Shown: piece by piece, positions 8,456 through 18,587 of the stretch
Layout of the letters: every line of letters starts with the position of its first letter
Numbering within the stretch: position 1 is the stretch's first letter
DNA from: Arthrobacter woluwensis
GTDB lineage: Bacteria > Actinomycetota > Actinomycetes > Actinomycetales > Micrococcaceae
Direction of reading: 5' to 3'
Assembly (NCBI RefSeq): GCF_030816155.1
Contig: NZ_JAUSXR010000001.1
Span: forward strand, 1,550,001 to 1,614,000
Length of the DNA: 64,000 nucleotides
Notes under the pieces: model-generated
Seen by the model: the letters and a program-made list of their open reading frames with translations, nothing else
What the model was told of the DNA's origin: nothing
Database searches by the model: none
Translations under genes and position numbers: made by a program

Positions 8456-8809
8456 ATGTCTACAAGCGAAACGGCCACTCTAGTGACGATCCTCTCGGTT
8501 CTCGGCGCAATATTTATCACCTGCGGGATCCTGGCCTTGGCAGCGCGTCTGCCGATGAACCCGTTCGTGGGTATCCGAATGCCTTCAACGATGATGTCTG
8601 ACGCAGCATGGAAAGCAGGTCATCGCGCAGCGGGCCCGTATCTCGTCGGCAGCGGGTTCTGCGCTTTTGCCGGCGGCGCTCTCGCCCTAGCGGCACCTTC
8701 AATCGGCACCCTCGCGCTGACCCTCATCCCCACTGCCGCCGTGTTGGTGTGCTTGACGATCGCGGTCCTCCTTGCCGCACGCGCCGCGACAAGAGCCTCC
8801 ATTGAGTGA
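8456..8809 (+). CDS. SdpI-family membrane protein (immunity-like)
   Basis: A 117-residue membrane protein with three hydrophobic segments (about residues 7-29, 60-80 and 85-108). The loop after the first helix, NPFVGIRMPSTMMSDAAWKA followed by HRAAG, is the SdpI-family signature. In Bacillus, SdpI protects the cell from the SdpC toxin and relays its presence to the repressor SdpR; many family members elsewhere have no known role. The ATG at 8456 follows AGGTGGG. Transcribed away from the secreted Cys-rich protein gene, which makes a toxin-immunity pairing plausible. Confidence 0.8.
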   Translation: MSTSETATLVTILSVLGAIFITCGILALAARLPMNPFVGIRMPSTMMSDAAWKAGHRAAGPYLVGSGFCAFAGGALALAAPSIGTLALTLIPTAAVLVCLTIAVLLAARAATRASIE

Positions 8810-9054
8810 TTGCTCAATGCCGACTATCACCCCCCGAGTGTGGACCCTATGCGAGAGCAATCGACGATGCAGGCGGGATCAGGCACGGGGGAGCGGTGCC
8901 GAGGTGACGAGATCATCCGACACCGTCCAGCCTCACTGCGACGGAGTCGCCGGCACGTGAGCCGATGCCTGGGTGTCCCGTCAAGGACATGAGCGATCAT
9001 CACGTTGCGCCGGAGGGGAGGGGAGTGCGTGCGGGGGACGTGCGGCCGCCCGAG

Positions 9055-9498
9055 CTAGTTCAGCGGCGGCGTGTATCTCAGCACATTCGTATCGCGGGGC
9101 CGGAAACCCACTGATTCGTAGAGTTTCAGTGCCGATTCGCGCGTTGGGCGCGAGGTGAGATCCAGAGTGCGGAGACGCCTTCTGGACGACTCCGCAGTGA
9201 TTTCAGAGAGGAGCAACCGGGCGATGCCGCGTCCGCGTGCCTGATGGCTGACGACGACGTCCTCGACGAACCCGCGCCAACCGGTCACCAGGGGAAAAGT
9301 CACCAAGGTCGCCATGCCGACGATCCGGCCGCCGTCGCGCGCGACGAAGAGGTCGACGCCTGGGGCGTCAACCATCGACTGCACCCGTCCAGGGTCGAAC
9401 GTCGCGCTGGTGGACAGCTGAGCGAGAAGCATTTTCACTTGGTGAAGATCGTCATCGGCCAGATTCTCGACGACCGCGATCTCGATATGATCGGCCAT
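9055..9498 (-). CDS. GNAT-family N-acetyltransferase
   Basis: A 147-residue acetyltransferase. The acetyl-CoA loop is seen as HQARGRGIARLLL (about residues 85-97), followed by ALKLYESVGFRPRDTNVLRY at the C-terminal end, a common GNAT ending. The substrate is unknown. The ATG at 9498 was preferred to a GTG two codons upstream; neither has a strong ribosome site. About 240 bases without a gene lie between this gene and the SdpI-like gene; only short inverted repeats were seen there. Confidence 0.87.
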   Translation of the reverse strand: MADHIEIAVVENLADDDLHQVKMLLAQLSTSATFDPGRVQSMVDAPGVDLFVARDGGRIVGMATLVTFPLVTGWRGFVEDVVVSHQARGRGIARLLLSEITAESSRRRLRTLDLTSRPTRESALKLYESVGFRPRDTNVLRYTPPLN

Positions 9499-9589
9499 GA
9501 GCACAGACTAGTCCGCGATGACGGAGAGCGACCGCAGTGCCGTCGTGAACTGTGTTCAGTGGTCTCAGCTTCATTGAAGGGGGAGCAGG

Positions 9590-10003
9590 GTGCCTTCGCC
9601 AGGAGTAGGTCTCGCCATTGTCGGCGCACTAGTCCTTCTGATGGGGTCAGGCGTCGCCGTCTTTCGAGTGCCCGTTTCCAGGAGGCATCGTCAGTGGATG
9701 GAGATGTTCCTGAGGCGACTCGGCGCCATGGGTATACGGCCCAGACAGTCAATCGAGGATGCCAAGTCTCCAGGCACCTGGCTGACGATCGGGGTGTTAT
9801 GGGCACTGGTGGGCGCCGCACTTCTTTTCGCCGGCCTGAATCTGCTGCTCCGGCCGCGAGCACGGACGTCGGCAGGTTGCCGGTGCCGACTTGGCAGTCC
9901 TCACAGCTATCCTGGGGGAGTGACGAAGACTGTGGGGCTGCTCGGTGCGCCCGTTGATCCTCGCATTCATCACCGCAGGTCAGAGGGGCAGACGGATGCC
10001 TAG
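9590..10003 (+). CDS. Small two-helix membrane protein of unknown function
   Basis: Not recognised. A GTG start preceded by AAGGGGGAG gives a 137-residue frame with two membrane helices (about residues 5-26 and 63-86) separated by a basic, Arg-rich loop. The last 45 residues are low in hydrophobic residues and run across the start of the nitrilase-family gene, so the true protein may depend on a later sequence change. Overlaps the next gene by 8 bases, which suggests coupled expression. Confidence 0.5.
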   Translation: MPSPGVGLAIVGALVLLMGSGVAVFRVPVSRRHRQWMEMFLRRLGAMGIRPRQSIEDAKSPGTWLTIGVLWALVGAALLFAGLNLLLRPRARTSAGCRCRLGSPHSYPGGVTKTVGLLGAPVDPRIHHRRSEGQTDA

Positions 10004-10712
10004 CCCGACGTTGACGGTTGCCGTCGCCCAACCGGTGATCGGTCTGAACGATCTCAGCGGGAATGTCGCCTCACATGCTGACGCCATTCGCGCAGCGGAC
10101 AGCCGACTGGTGATCTTCCCAGAGCTGTCTCTCACCGGTTATGACCTCGACGCGCCGGTGGTCGACCTGGACGACCCGCTCTTTAAGGACCTTGTCGATG
10201 CCTGCGCGGAGAAGGAGAGTGTCGCGCTCATCGGCGCCCCTGTGGGGGAGGAGAGTCGGCTGTCCATCGCTACCCTCAGAATCGACGCGGACGGGGTATC
10301 GGTCGCGTATCGAAAGACATGGCTGCACGGGGAGGAGTTCACCCGGTTCACTCCCGGCTCAGGCCCTTCGACCATCGACGTCGACGGATGGGTCGTCGGG
10401 TTGGCCATCTGCCGCGATACCGGACAGAGCCAGCACACAGCGCAGATGGCGGCGCATGACGTCGACCTCTACGCGGCCGGCGTCCTGGATGTCGCTGCTG
10501 ACGTCGTCGAATGTCAGGCACGCGCCTTCGTCATCAGCCGGGCGCTGGCAGCACCGGTCGCGATCGCCAGCTTCGCGGGGCCGACCGGCGGAGGTTTCGA
10601 CAAGACCGCCGGGCACTCTGCGATCTTCGCCGCCGACGGAACCAAACTCACAGAAGCCGACGGACTGGCCGGCAGCATGGTCCGCGCCGAACTGACGCGT
10701 CGGCCTCGCTGA
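9996..10712 (+). CDS. Carbon-nitrogen hydrolase (nitrilase superfamily)
   Basis: Hydrolyses a carbon-nitrogen bond, probably an amide; the substrate is unknown. The Glu-Lys-Cys triad is visible: Glu43 in FPELSLTGYD, Lys107 in YRKTWLHGEE and Cys139 in LAICRDTG. At 238 residues it is a short single-domain member of the family. The start at 9996 was chosen because AGAGGGG precedes it. Its start overlaps the end of the small membrane protein gene. Confidence 0.9.
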   Translation: MPSPTLTVAVAQPVIGLNDLSGNVASHADAIRAADSRLVIFPELSLTGYDLDAPVVDLDDPLFKDLVDACAEKESVALIGAPVGEESRLSIATLRIDADGVSVAYRKTWLHGEEFTRFTPGSGPSTIDVDGWVVGLAICRDTGQSQHTAQMAAHDVDLYAAGVLDVAADVVECQARAFVISRALAAPVAIASFAGPTGGGFDKTAGHSAIFAADGTKLTEADGLAGSMVRAELTRRPR

Positions 10713-10779
10713 GGATTGACCTGAGTCGTGGTCGGGTCGAGCCGCACAGTGGGCACTGATGACCTTCGACCGGCCGAGG

Positions 10780-11310
10780 TCATGAGTGTCGAACACCAAG
10801 GTCCTGGAGGATCGATGACACCAGATCCTCCGTTGACACATCAGCGCCGACGCGTGTCTCGTGGTGCCAGGGGAGTGGCTGCCAGCCGTCGTACCAGGCC
10901 CGGATCTTCTCCTCGCCGAATTCCTTTGCCAGCGGTCGTCCCGCGTGCCGCCGTAATGCCTCATCGAGGCCGATGTCGAATTGGTAGATCCGGGTCTGCC
11001 CGCGGTGGTCCTTGTGCAACTGCTCGAACGGCGACGAGTAATCCCGCAGGTTGAAAATGCCGTCCAAGATCACGTCATACCCGAGGTTCAGAGATTCTCG
11101 TGTCGCGCTGACGACCAGAATGCCGGCGTCCCGGGCTCGCTGCACGCGATCTTCGTTGATCAGGACCTCGCGCCTGAAGTAATCCTGATGAATGAGGGCG
11201 ACTTTCGGCCCGAGCTTCTCACGCAGCGCCAACGCCGTCGTCGTCTTCCCGGACGCGGAATCTCCTCGAAGGATCACGAGACGCGTGGATTCTTCACCGA
11301 CAGTGGTCAT
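10780..11310 (-). CDS. P-loop kinase-like ATP-binding protein
   Basis: A 176-residue protein with a Walker A motif GDSASGKTT (about residues 16-24). DYFRRE (about 43-48) and a DGIFNLRDY segment follow, resembling small-molecule or zeta-type phosphotransferases. The substrate is unknown. ATG at 11310 with AGGA seven bases upstream; the frame could extend seven codons further. It is the last gene before the dif-like site, which lies 83 bases upstream of its start. Confidence 0.82.
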   Translation of the reverse strand: MTTVGEESTRLVILRGDSASGKTTTALALREKLGPKVALIHQDYFRREVLINEDRVQRARDAGILVVSATRESLNLGYDVILDGIFNLRDYSSPFEQLHKDHRGQTRIYQFDIGLDEALRRHAGRPLAKEFGEEKIRAWYDGWQPLPWHHETRVGADVSTEDLVSSILQDLGVRHS

Positions 11311-11392
11311 TCCCACATCCTGCCATCGCACGAAGCCAGGGGGAGGTGAGTCGGTTGGCCACCAGTACTCACTGAGCGGGCATCTGGTTATT

Positions 11393-11420
11393 AGTTGACA
11401 TAATGTAGATTATCGGCGCT
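11393..11420 (-). other. dif: dif site (XerC/XerD chromosome dimer resolution site)
   Basis: Read on the minus strand, a 28-base site has an 11-base XerC arm ending CGCCGATAA (11410-11420), a 6-base centre TCTACA (11404-11409) and an 11-base XerD arm TTATGTCAACT (11393-11403). The core agrees at every position with the actinobacterial dif consensus as remembered (CCGATAAT, two variable bases, ACATTATGTCAA), and the XerD arm is close to that of E. coli. It is intergenic, as expected for dif. Confidence 0.88.
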
Positions 11421-11562
11421 TTATCAGAGAGGGCGGTGGCTGCCCTTGAACGCATCTGTCCGGTCTCAGGCAAGTCGGCCTTTCACGGTCTAGCCTGTGC
11501 AGCTCTGGTCGTGCGTGAAGATCTCATCTAGTCTGACGCAATGACCGGGCATGGACCGTTGA

Positions 11563-11715
11563 GGTCGGCAGCGTGCTGACGGCCGGATCCGCCGGACGGC
11601 GCAGTCCATCGAGGAAGTTCTCACAGTCGGGCAACGGGTCAAGCTGCGCTACCTGCCAGACCGGCTCGACGTCGCAGGTGGTGTCGTTCTCATCAGCACC
11701 TATACATCTGACTAG
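11563..11715 (+). pseudogene. Remnant of a DUF3592 gene (C-terminal end only)
   Basis: From 11578 the frame reads DGRIRRTAQSIEEVL and later VKLRYLPDR before a TAG at 11713. This closely follows the C-terminus of the intact protein at 6372-6845 (DGRVRRTTQSVEDIL, then IALRYLPDR). Only about 45 codons survive. A stop lies at 11560-11562 and the sequence before 11578 shows no further similarity. It has no start codon or ribosome site. It is in inverted orientation relative to the intact gene and lies about 150 bases from the dif-like site. The rest of 11311-11894 holds no gene. Confidence 0.75.
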
Positions 11716-11894
11716 CTTCGCTCCACGAGGTTCCTGGGCAGCCAAATGACACTGCGGGCTTCCTTCGCGCCGTGCTCAGTCATGACCGCGACCGCCAGAG
11801 GGGCCCTCCGAGTACCTCTCTCAGGCGGGACTCCCCCGGTGGCACGCCGCGTGGTCGGATGGAGATCAGCCTTCGACTCCGACGAGAGGATCCC

Positions 11895-13136
11895 ATGCCG
11901 CCCGACAGCACCACAGCCCCCGAACGCCACACGTCTGGCCATGCACCGCACGCCGGACGCTGGGGCGGCGTCTTCGCCCTGTCGTTCGGTGCGTTCGCCC
12001 TGGTCGCCTCTGAGTTCATGCCCGTCAGCCTGCTCACCCCCATGGCCTCGGATCTGCAGGTCTCCGAGGGGATGATCGGCCAGGGCATCGCCATCTCAGG
12101 CCTGTTCGCCGTGCTGACCAGTCTCTCCCTCTCCACCCTGATCCGGAGCCAGAACCGCAGGACACTCCTGATCAGCCTGGCGGCCCTGATGGGCGTCTCG
12201 GGCGCCCTCATTTCGCTGGCCTCTGGTTACGCTCCGTTCATGATCGGCCGGGCCTTCATCGGGATCGTCATCGGCGGCTTCTGGTCGATGTCTGCCGCGA
12301 CCGCCATGCGCCTGGTGCCTGCCGCCCGTGTCACCCGCGCCCTGGCTATCGTAAACGGCGGCAACGCGCTGGCCACAGTCCTCGCCGCGCCCCTGGGAAG
12401 CTACCTCGGATCGATCATCGGCTGGCGAGGCGCGTTCTTCTGCCTGGTCCCCGTCTCGCTGATCTGCATCGTCTGGCTCTGGTTCAGCCTGCCCTCCCTT
12501 GAGGTTCCTCCGGCCCCGACCGGCGCGCCTCCGCCGGGATTGAGGGACATCTTCGTCATCTTCACCCTGCTGAGGAACAGGTCCGTGGCCTGGGGCATGG
12601 CCGCCTGCGGCGCCTACTTCATGGGCCAGTTCATCTTGTTCACCTACATCAGGCCTTTCCTGGAGACCGTCACCCGGATCGACGTGACCGCCATCTCCGT
12701 CGTCCTCCTGGTTCTGGGGGCCAGCGGATTCCTCGGAACGGTGCTCATCGGGCGGTTTCTCGGCCGCGGTCTGTACCGGACGCTCGCCGTGATCCCAACC
12801 CTCATGGCGGTGCTCGCCGTCGTGCTCATCCCGACCGGTGGGTGGTTCGCCGCCGTCGTCATCCTGCTCGCGCTGTGGGGGCTGCTGAGCACTGCCGCGC
12901 CCGTGGGCTGGTGGAGCTGGGTCGCCGAAGCCATGCCCCGGAACGCCGAACTCGGAGGCGGACTCATGGTGGCCACCGTCCAGACGTGCATCGCCTTGGG
13001 GTCCACCGTCGGAGGCCTGCTCTTCGACCACTCCGGTTATCAGAGCACCTTCCTGGCCTCCGCCGTCGTGCTGATTCTCGCGGCAGTCCTGGCTCTGGTG
13101 ACCGCCCGCGTGAGTCCGCAACCAACCGCAGCATGA
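11895..13136 (+). CDS. MFS efflux transporter, NepI (YicM) type
   Basis: A 413-residue drug:H+ antiporter-1 type transporter with 12 predicted helices. The first helix region, VASEFMPVSLLTPMASDLQV (about residues 35-54), and the later GRAFIGIVIGGFWSMSAATA (about 116-135) match E. coli NepI closely, which exports purine ribonucleosides. Here the substrate is inferred only. ATG at 11895 preceded by GAGAGGA. Its stop overlaps the start of the lipoprotein gene (ATGA), so the two are translationally coupled. The XRE regulator gene at 13700-14611 converges on the pair. Confidence 0.9.
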   Translation: MPPDSTTAPERHTSGHAPHAGRWGGVFALSFGAFALVASEFMPVSLLTPMASDLQVSEGMIGQGIAISGLFAVLTSLSLSTLIRSQNRRTLLISLAALMGVSGALISLASGYAPFMIGRAFIGIVIGGFWSMSAATAMRLVPAARVTRALAIVNGGNALATVLAAPLGSYLGSIIGWRGAFFCLVPVSLICIVWLWFSLPSLEVPPAPTGAPPPGLRDIFVIFTLLRNRSVAWGMAACGAYFMGQFILFTYIRPFLETVTRIDVTAISVVLLVLGASGFLGTVLIGRFLGRGLYRTLAVIPTLMAVLAVVLIPTGGWFAAVVILLALWGLLSTAAPVGWWSWVAEAMPRNAELGGGLMVATVQTCIALGSTVGGLLFDHSGYQSTFLASAVVLILAAVLALVTARVSPQPTAA

Positions 13137-13645
13137 GGACGACGACGGCGACCAGCGTCGCGCTGAGCCTCACCCTCGCCGCCGCCTTGACGGCCTGCGC
13201 TCCCCCGGCGTCGCCCGATCCTTCAGAGCCGCCGGCCACGGCCGGGCACTTCCCCTCATCTGACAGCTCACGCAAGGAGAACATCGTGGGAACCACTCTC
13301 ACCTTCACCGCCGGATCCAACGTGGTCCGGGCGACCCTCGACGAGGATTCGCCTGCCACCCGCTCCCTGCTGGCCATGCTCCCGATGACCCTGAGGTTCA
13401 GCGACTTCGGGGGCCAGGAGAAGGTCGCCTCTCCCCCGCACCGCTTCGACTACACCGGATCGGCGGGTATGACCCCTGAGCCCGGAGTGCTGTTCTCCTA
13501 CAGGCCGTGGGGCAATCTCGGCTTCTTCTACCGCGTGGAGAACCCCGGATACTCGCGGGACCTGGCGCGGCTGGGTCACACCGACGACGTGGAGAAGATC
13601 CGCCTGCTCGAAGGGCGGGAGGTCACGATCGCCGTCGGCGGCTGA
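13133..13645 (+). CDS. Lipoprotein with cyclophilin-like fold
   Basis: A 170-residue exported lipoprotein: basic start, hydrophobic stretch and lipobox LTAC (about residues 19-22), then a Pro/Ser-rich linker. A cyclophilin-like domain (about residues 50-170) follows, recognisable from LPMTLRFSDFGGQEK and the final EGREVTIAVG. These domains share the cyclophilin fold but usually lack proline isomerase residues; their role is unknown. Starts inside the stop of the NepI-type transporter gene, so it may serve that transporter outside the membrane. Confidence 0.8.
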   Translation: MRTTTATSVALSLTLAAALTACAPPASPDPSEPPATAGHFPSSDSSRKENIVGTTLTFTAGSNVVRATLDEDSPATRSLLAMLPMTLRFSDFGGQEKVASPPHRFDYTGSAGMTPEPGVLFSYRPWGNLGFFYRVENPGYSRDLARLGHTDDVEKIRLLEGREVTIAVGG

Positions 13646-13699
13646 ACCCGACACGCTCGGGACGAGCCTGGAGCGGCACCTCGACCGGGGGCCGGGAGG

Positions 13700-14611
13700 T
13701 CAGCTGTTCAGTCGCTTCCCGGCATCCGGTTCAGGCGCCGGCCGGGACGGCATCGCCGGGCCGTACTCACCGGCGGCCCAGGACGCCAGCATTCTCAGCC
13801 CGTCGGCGGAGGGGCTGCCGGGCTCCGCGGTGTAGATCGTCAGGTTGAGCCCGGGCTCGGACTCCAAAGCCAGTCCTTCATAGGCCAGCGTCAGCTCTCC
13901 CACGATGGCATGGTTGAAGGTCTTGAAACCCGTGCCGTGATGACGCACGTCATGGCGGCCCCACGCCGTGCGGAATTCTCCGCTGAGAGTGCTGAGCTCC
14001 CCCACGAGATCCTGAAGGTCCTTATTGTGCGGATCGCGGCTGGCCTCCGTGCGCAGAATGGCCACGGTGACGTCGGCGAAGAACTCCCAGTCCGGATAGA
14101 AGTCACGAGCCCGCTCATCGAGGAATGTGAAGCGGGCGATGTTCGGCGAAGTCCCCGGCATGTCGTAGACGTCCTGGTAGAACGCCCGGGCCAGGGGGTT
14201 GCAGGCCAAAAGGTCCATTCGGCTGTTGCGGACGAAGGCAGGTCCCTCCGTGAACGCATTGAGCAGCCACTGCAAGCTCTCATGGGGAATCCACTTCTTC
14301 GGATTCCGGCGGCGGACTGCACGACCCACCGGGCCGGTGGCCTGGGCGAGATTGAACAGATGGGCACGTTCCGCCTCATCCAACAGCAAGGCCTTGGCGA
14401 TGCCGTCCAGGACTTCGGGCGACGCTCCCCCGACCCCGCCCCGTTCCAGGCGCGTGTAGTACTCCACGCTGACCCCGGCCAGGATCGCCACTTCGCTGCG
14501 ACGCAGGCCCGTGACGCGGCGGTTCGAACCACCGGGAAGGCCGACCTGCTGCGGCGTGACCTTGGCACGCCGGGACATCAGGAAGTCACGAACCTCGGCA
14601 CGAATATCCAT
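13700..14611 (-). CDS. XRE-family regulator with MmyB-like ligand-binding domain
   Basis: A 303-residue regulator. Residues about 10-75 hold the helix-turn-helix, with RRVTGLRRSEVAILAGVSVE followed by YYTRLERG. Residues about 105-275 form the MmyB-like domain, known to bind fatty-acid-like ligands, and include ACNPLARAFYQDV. Such regulators usually repress a divergent oxidoreductase or transporter gene; here the neighbour on that side is the SUKH gene, which points the same way. Its 3' end faces the cyclophilin-like lipoprotein gene. Confidence 0.92.
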   Translation of the reverse strand: MDIRAEVRDFLMSRRAKVTPQQVGLPGGSNRRVTGLRRSEVAILAGVSVEYYTRLERGGVGGASPEVLDGIAKALLLDEAERAHLFNLAQATGPVGRAVRRRNPKKWIPHESLQWLLNAFTEGPAFVRNSRMDLLACNPLARAFYQDVYDMPGTSPNIARFTFLDERARDFYPDWEFFADVTVAILRTEASRDPHNKDLQDLVGELSTLSGEFRTAWGRHDVRHHGTGFKTFNHAIVGELTLAYEGLALESEPGLNLTIYTAEPGSPSADGLRMLASWAAGEYGPAMPSRPAPEPDAGKRLNS

Positions 14612-14731
14612 GAATCCACGGTAGCCTCCGCACCTCCGCCTAGGGAGTCCCCCGGAGTGCCCCTCTCACCAAGGACTCCCGCCACGGGGCGAGGCGTGAT
14701 CTCCTGTCAGTCGCCACCGCGGTCCGACTGC

Positions 14732-15277
14732 TCAGAGCCACCGACCATCGGCCAGATCGGACCAGAATTCGACGTGATGTTCCGATTGCTGCTCGTCCGG
14801 GATGCCGAGGAACTCCTTCTGGAGGTAGGCGAGAAGGTCGCTGCCGTAGTGGATCACGTCCGTCTGGTGGACGGACAGGACAGGGCTGCCGGAAGGCGCC
14901 GGCAGGAAACGGTGTGCATACAAAGGGACGAGCTTCGGTGTGTCCGCGAGATGTTCCCGGGCCTCGCGCAGAGCCGTGAAGACGTCGGAGGGGCGGTCGC
15001 CCCATTCCTCGGGCCAGAAGACGTTGTGCCGGACATCGAACAGCACGCCATCGACCGGCGCCGAGAATCTCGCGTCGATCTCCGTGCGATCACCCAGCCA
15101 GTCGACCCATCCCGGTCCGCGAGGCACGGCAAGGCTCAGAAGACCTGCGTGATCAGGGCCGAACCGGAACGAGAAGCGGTCCTCCAGGATGCCGATCTGC
15201 GACGCCGACAGCCCGGGGTCCAGGGGCACCTTCGCCTCGCGAAGCACGTCGAGAGCTGCCTCTGCGGAAACACTCAT
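14732..15277 (-). CDS. SUKH (SMI1/KNR4) family protein
   Basis: A 181-residue soluble protein of the SUKH superfamily, seen in SASQIGILEDRF (about residues 25-36), the Trp-rich GPGWVDWLG, and LFDVRHNVFWPEEWG. Many SUKH proteins are immunity proteins for contact-dependent or polymorphic toxins, others have unknown roles. No toxin gene is present nearby. Start uncertain: an in-frame ATG at 15328 would add 17 residues; neither has a clear ribosome site. Divergent from the DUF6228 gene. Confidence 0.78.
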   Translation of the reverse strand: MSVSAEAALDVLREAKVPLDPGLSASQIGILEDRFSFRFGPDHAGLLSLAVPRGPGWVDWLGDRTEIDARFSAPVDGVLFDVRHNVFWPEEWGDRPSDVFTALREAREHLADTPKLVPLYAHRFLPAPSGSPVLSVHQTDVIHYGSDLLAYLQKEFLGIPDEQQSEHHVEFWSDLADGRWL

Positions 15278-15389
15278 GTGCTCAATGTAGTGCGCAAGGA
15301 GCTCGCCCGGGTCGAGCCGCTTGGTCATCTGCGGCCGGTCGCCAGGCACTTCCCTTGCCTGGATTCCCGCCACGGCGGATCATGAGTTC

Positions 15390-15800
15390 ATGAATGAGCT
15401 GGCAATCGGACACGTGGGCGCACTCCGGTTATCGGCTGATGACGGTCTGCGCGACGGCGATGGAACAGTCGACAGCCTCACCGTCGAGGTGAACTTGAAT
15501 GGTCTTCGGGCCGTCAAGAGCGTCTACGATTTCGACCGTTGGTCCGGGCTGCTCGCATTCTTCAAAGAACTCGCCTCCGGGTGGAGAGGATGGACGGGAG
15601 AGAAAACGTTCGATTCTTTGGAGGGTGATTTCACGCTGGCCGCCACACACATCGGACACATCCGGATCGTGGTGGAACTCAAGGATCGTGAGAGTCCGAC
15701 GCCGTGGAGCACAGTCGCGGAATTGTCAGTCGATCCCGGCGAGGAACTCAGCGCGGCAGCGACCGGACTTCGCGAATTGCTGGCACCTGCTCTGGGGTGA
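15390..15800 (+). CDS. DUF6228-family protein
   Basis: A 136-residue soluble protein with no signal peptide. Features are a mid-protein WRGWTGEKTFDSLEGDF segment and the C-terminal VDPGEELSAAATGLRELL, which fit DUF6228, a family of unknown function common in actinobacteria. Its place next to a divergent SUKH gene suggests that both may be orphan immunity genes; this is a positional guess. ATG at 15390; the upstream extension of the frame looks non-coding. Confidence 0.65.
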   Translation: MNELAIGHVGALRLSADDGLRDGDGTVDSLTVEVNLNGLRAVKSVYDFDRWSGLLAFFKELASGWRGWTGEKTFDSLEGDFTLAATHIGHIRIVVELKDRESPTPWSTVAELSVDPGEELSAAATGLRELLAPALG

Positions 15801-15929
15801 GGCGCGCACATCGCCCCTCCCCTGCGCCTTTCTGCTCGTTCGCCACTCACCTGGATCGTTACATGACAGCGGCCCGAAATATTCTGCCGAGACACATTCA
15901 CGGACACCTGCGTCCTATAGCGTCATGCC

Positions 15930-18413
<2,484 letters not shown>

Positions 18414-18434
18414 ACAGGCCCTCGCAGCAGCACG

Positions 18435-18480
18435 CGCAGCAGAGCCCCGGACGCCGCCTGGCGCCCGGGGCTCTGCTGCG
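18435..18480 (+). terminator. Hairpin after glgP
   Basis: A perfect 16-bp stem, 18435-18450 with 18465-18480, and a 14-base loop begin 21 bases after the glgP stop. No T-tract follows, as is common in high-GC actinobacteria. Confidence 0.75.
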
Positions 18481-18525
18481 CCCGCTCCCCCACGTCTTCT
18501 CCTCCGGCTCGCCTCTTGCGGCAAA

Positions 18526-18546
18526 GTAGTTCAGATGCAAAACTAT
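18526..18546. promoter_or_regulatory. Candidate MarR operator upstream of the monooxygenase operon
   Basis: An inverted repeat TAGTT (18527-18531) and AACTA (18541-18545) with nine bases between, in an AT-rich patch 42 bases before the monooxygenase start. The shape and half-site are typical of MarR operators, and a MarR gene is second in the operon. Confidence 0.55.
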
Positions 18547-18587
18547 CTTCATCACCCGTGGTGCAGATCACAGACGAAGGAGTCTTC

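Noticed and set aside
8810-9054. Short open frames after the SdpI-like gene
   Set aside because: No ribosome site, mixed composition and overlapping alternatives on both strands; only short inverted repeats near 8801-8862 are real features.
11393-11420. TTGACATAAT as a promoter
   Set aside because: The -35-like TTGACA has no -10 at 16-19 bases; the whole block is explained by the dif site.
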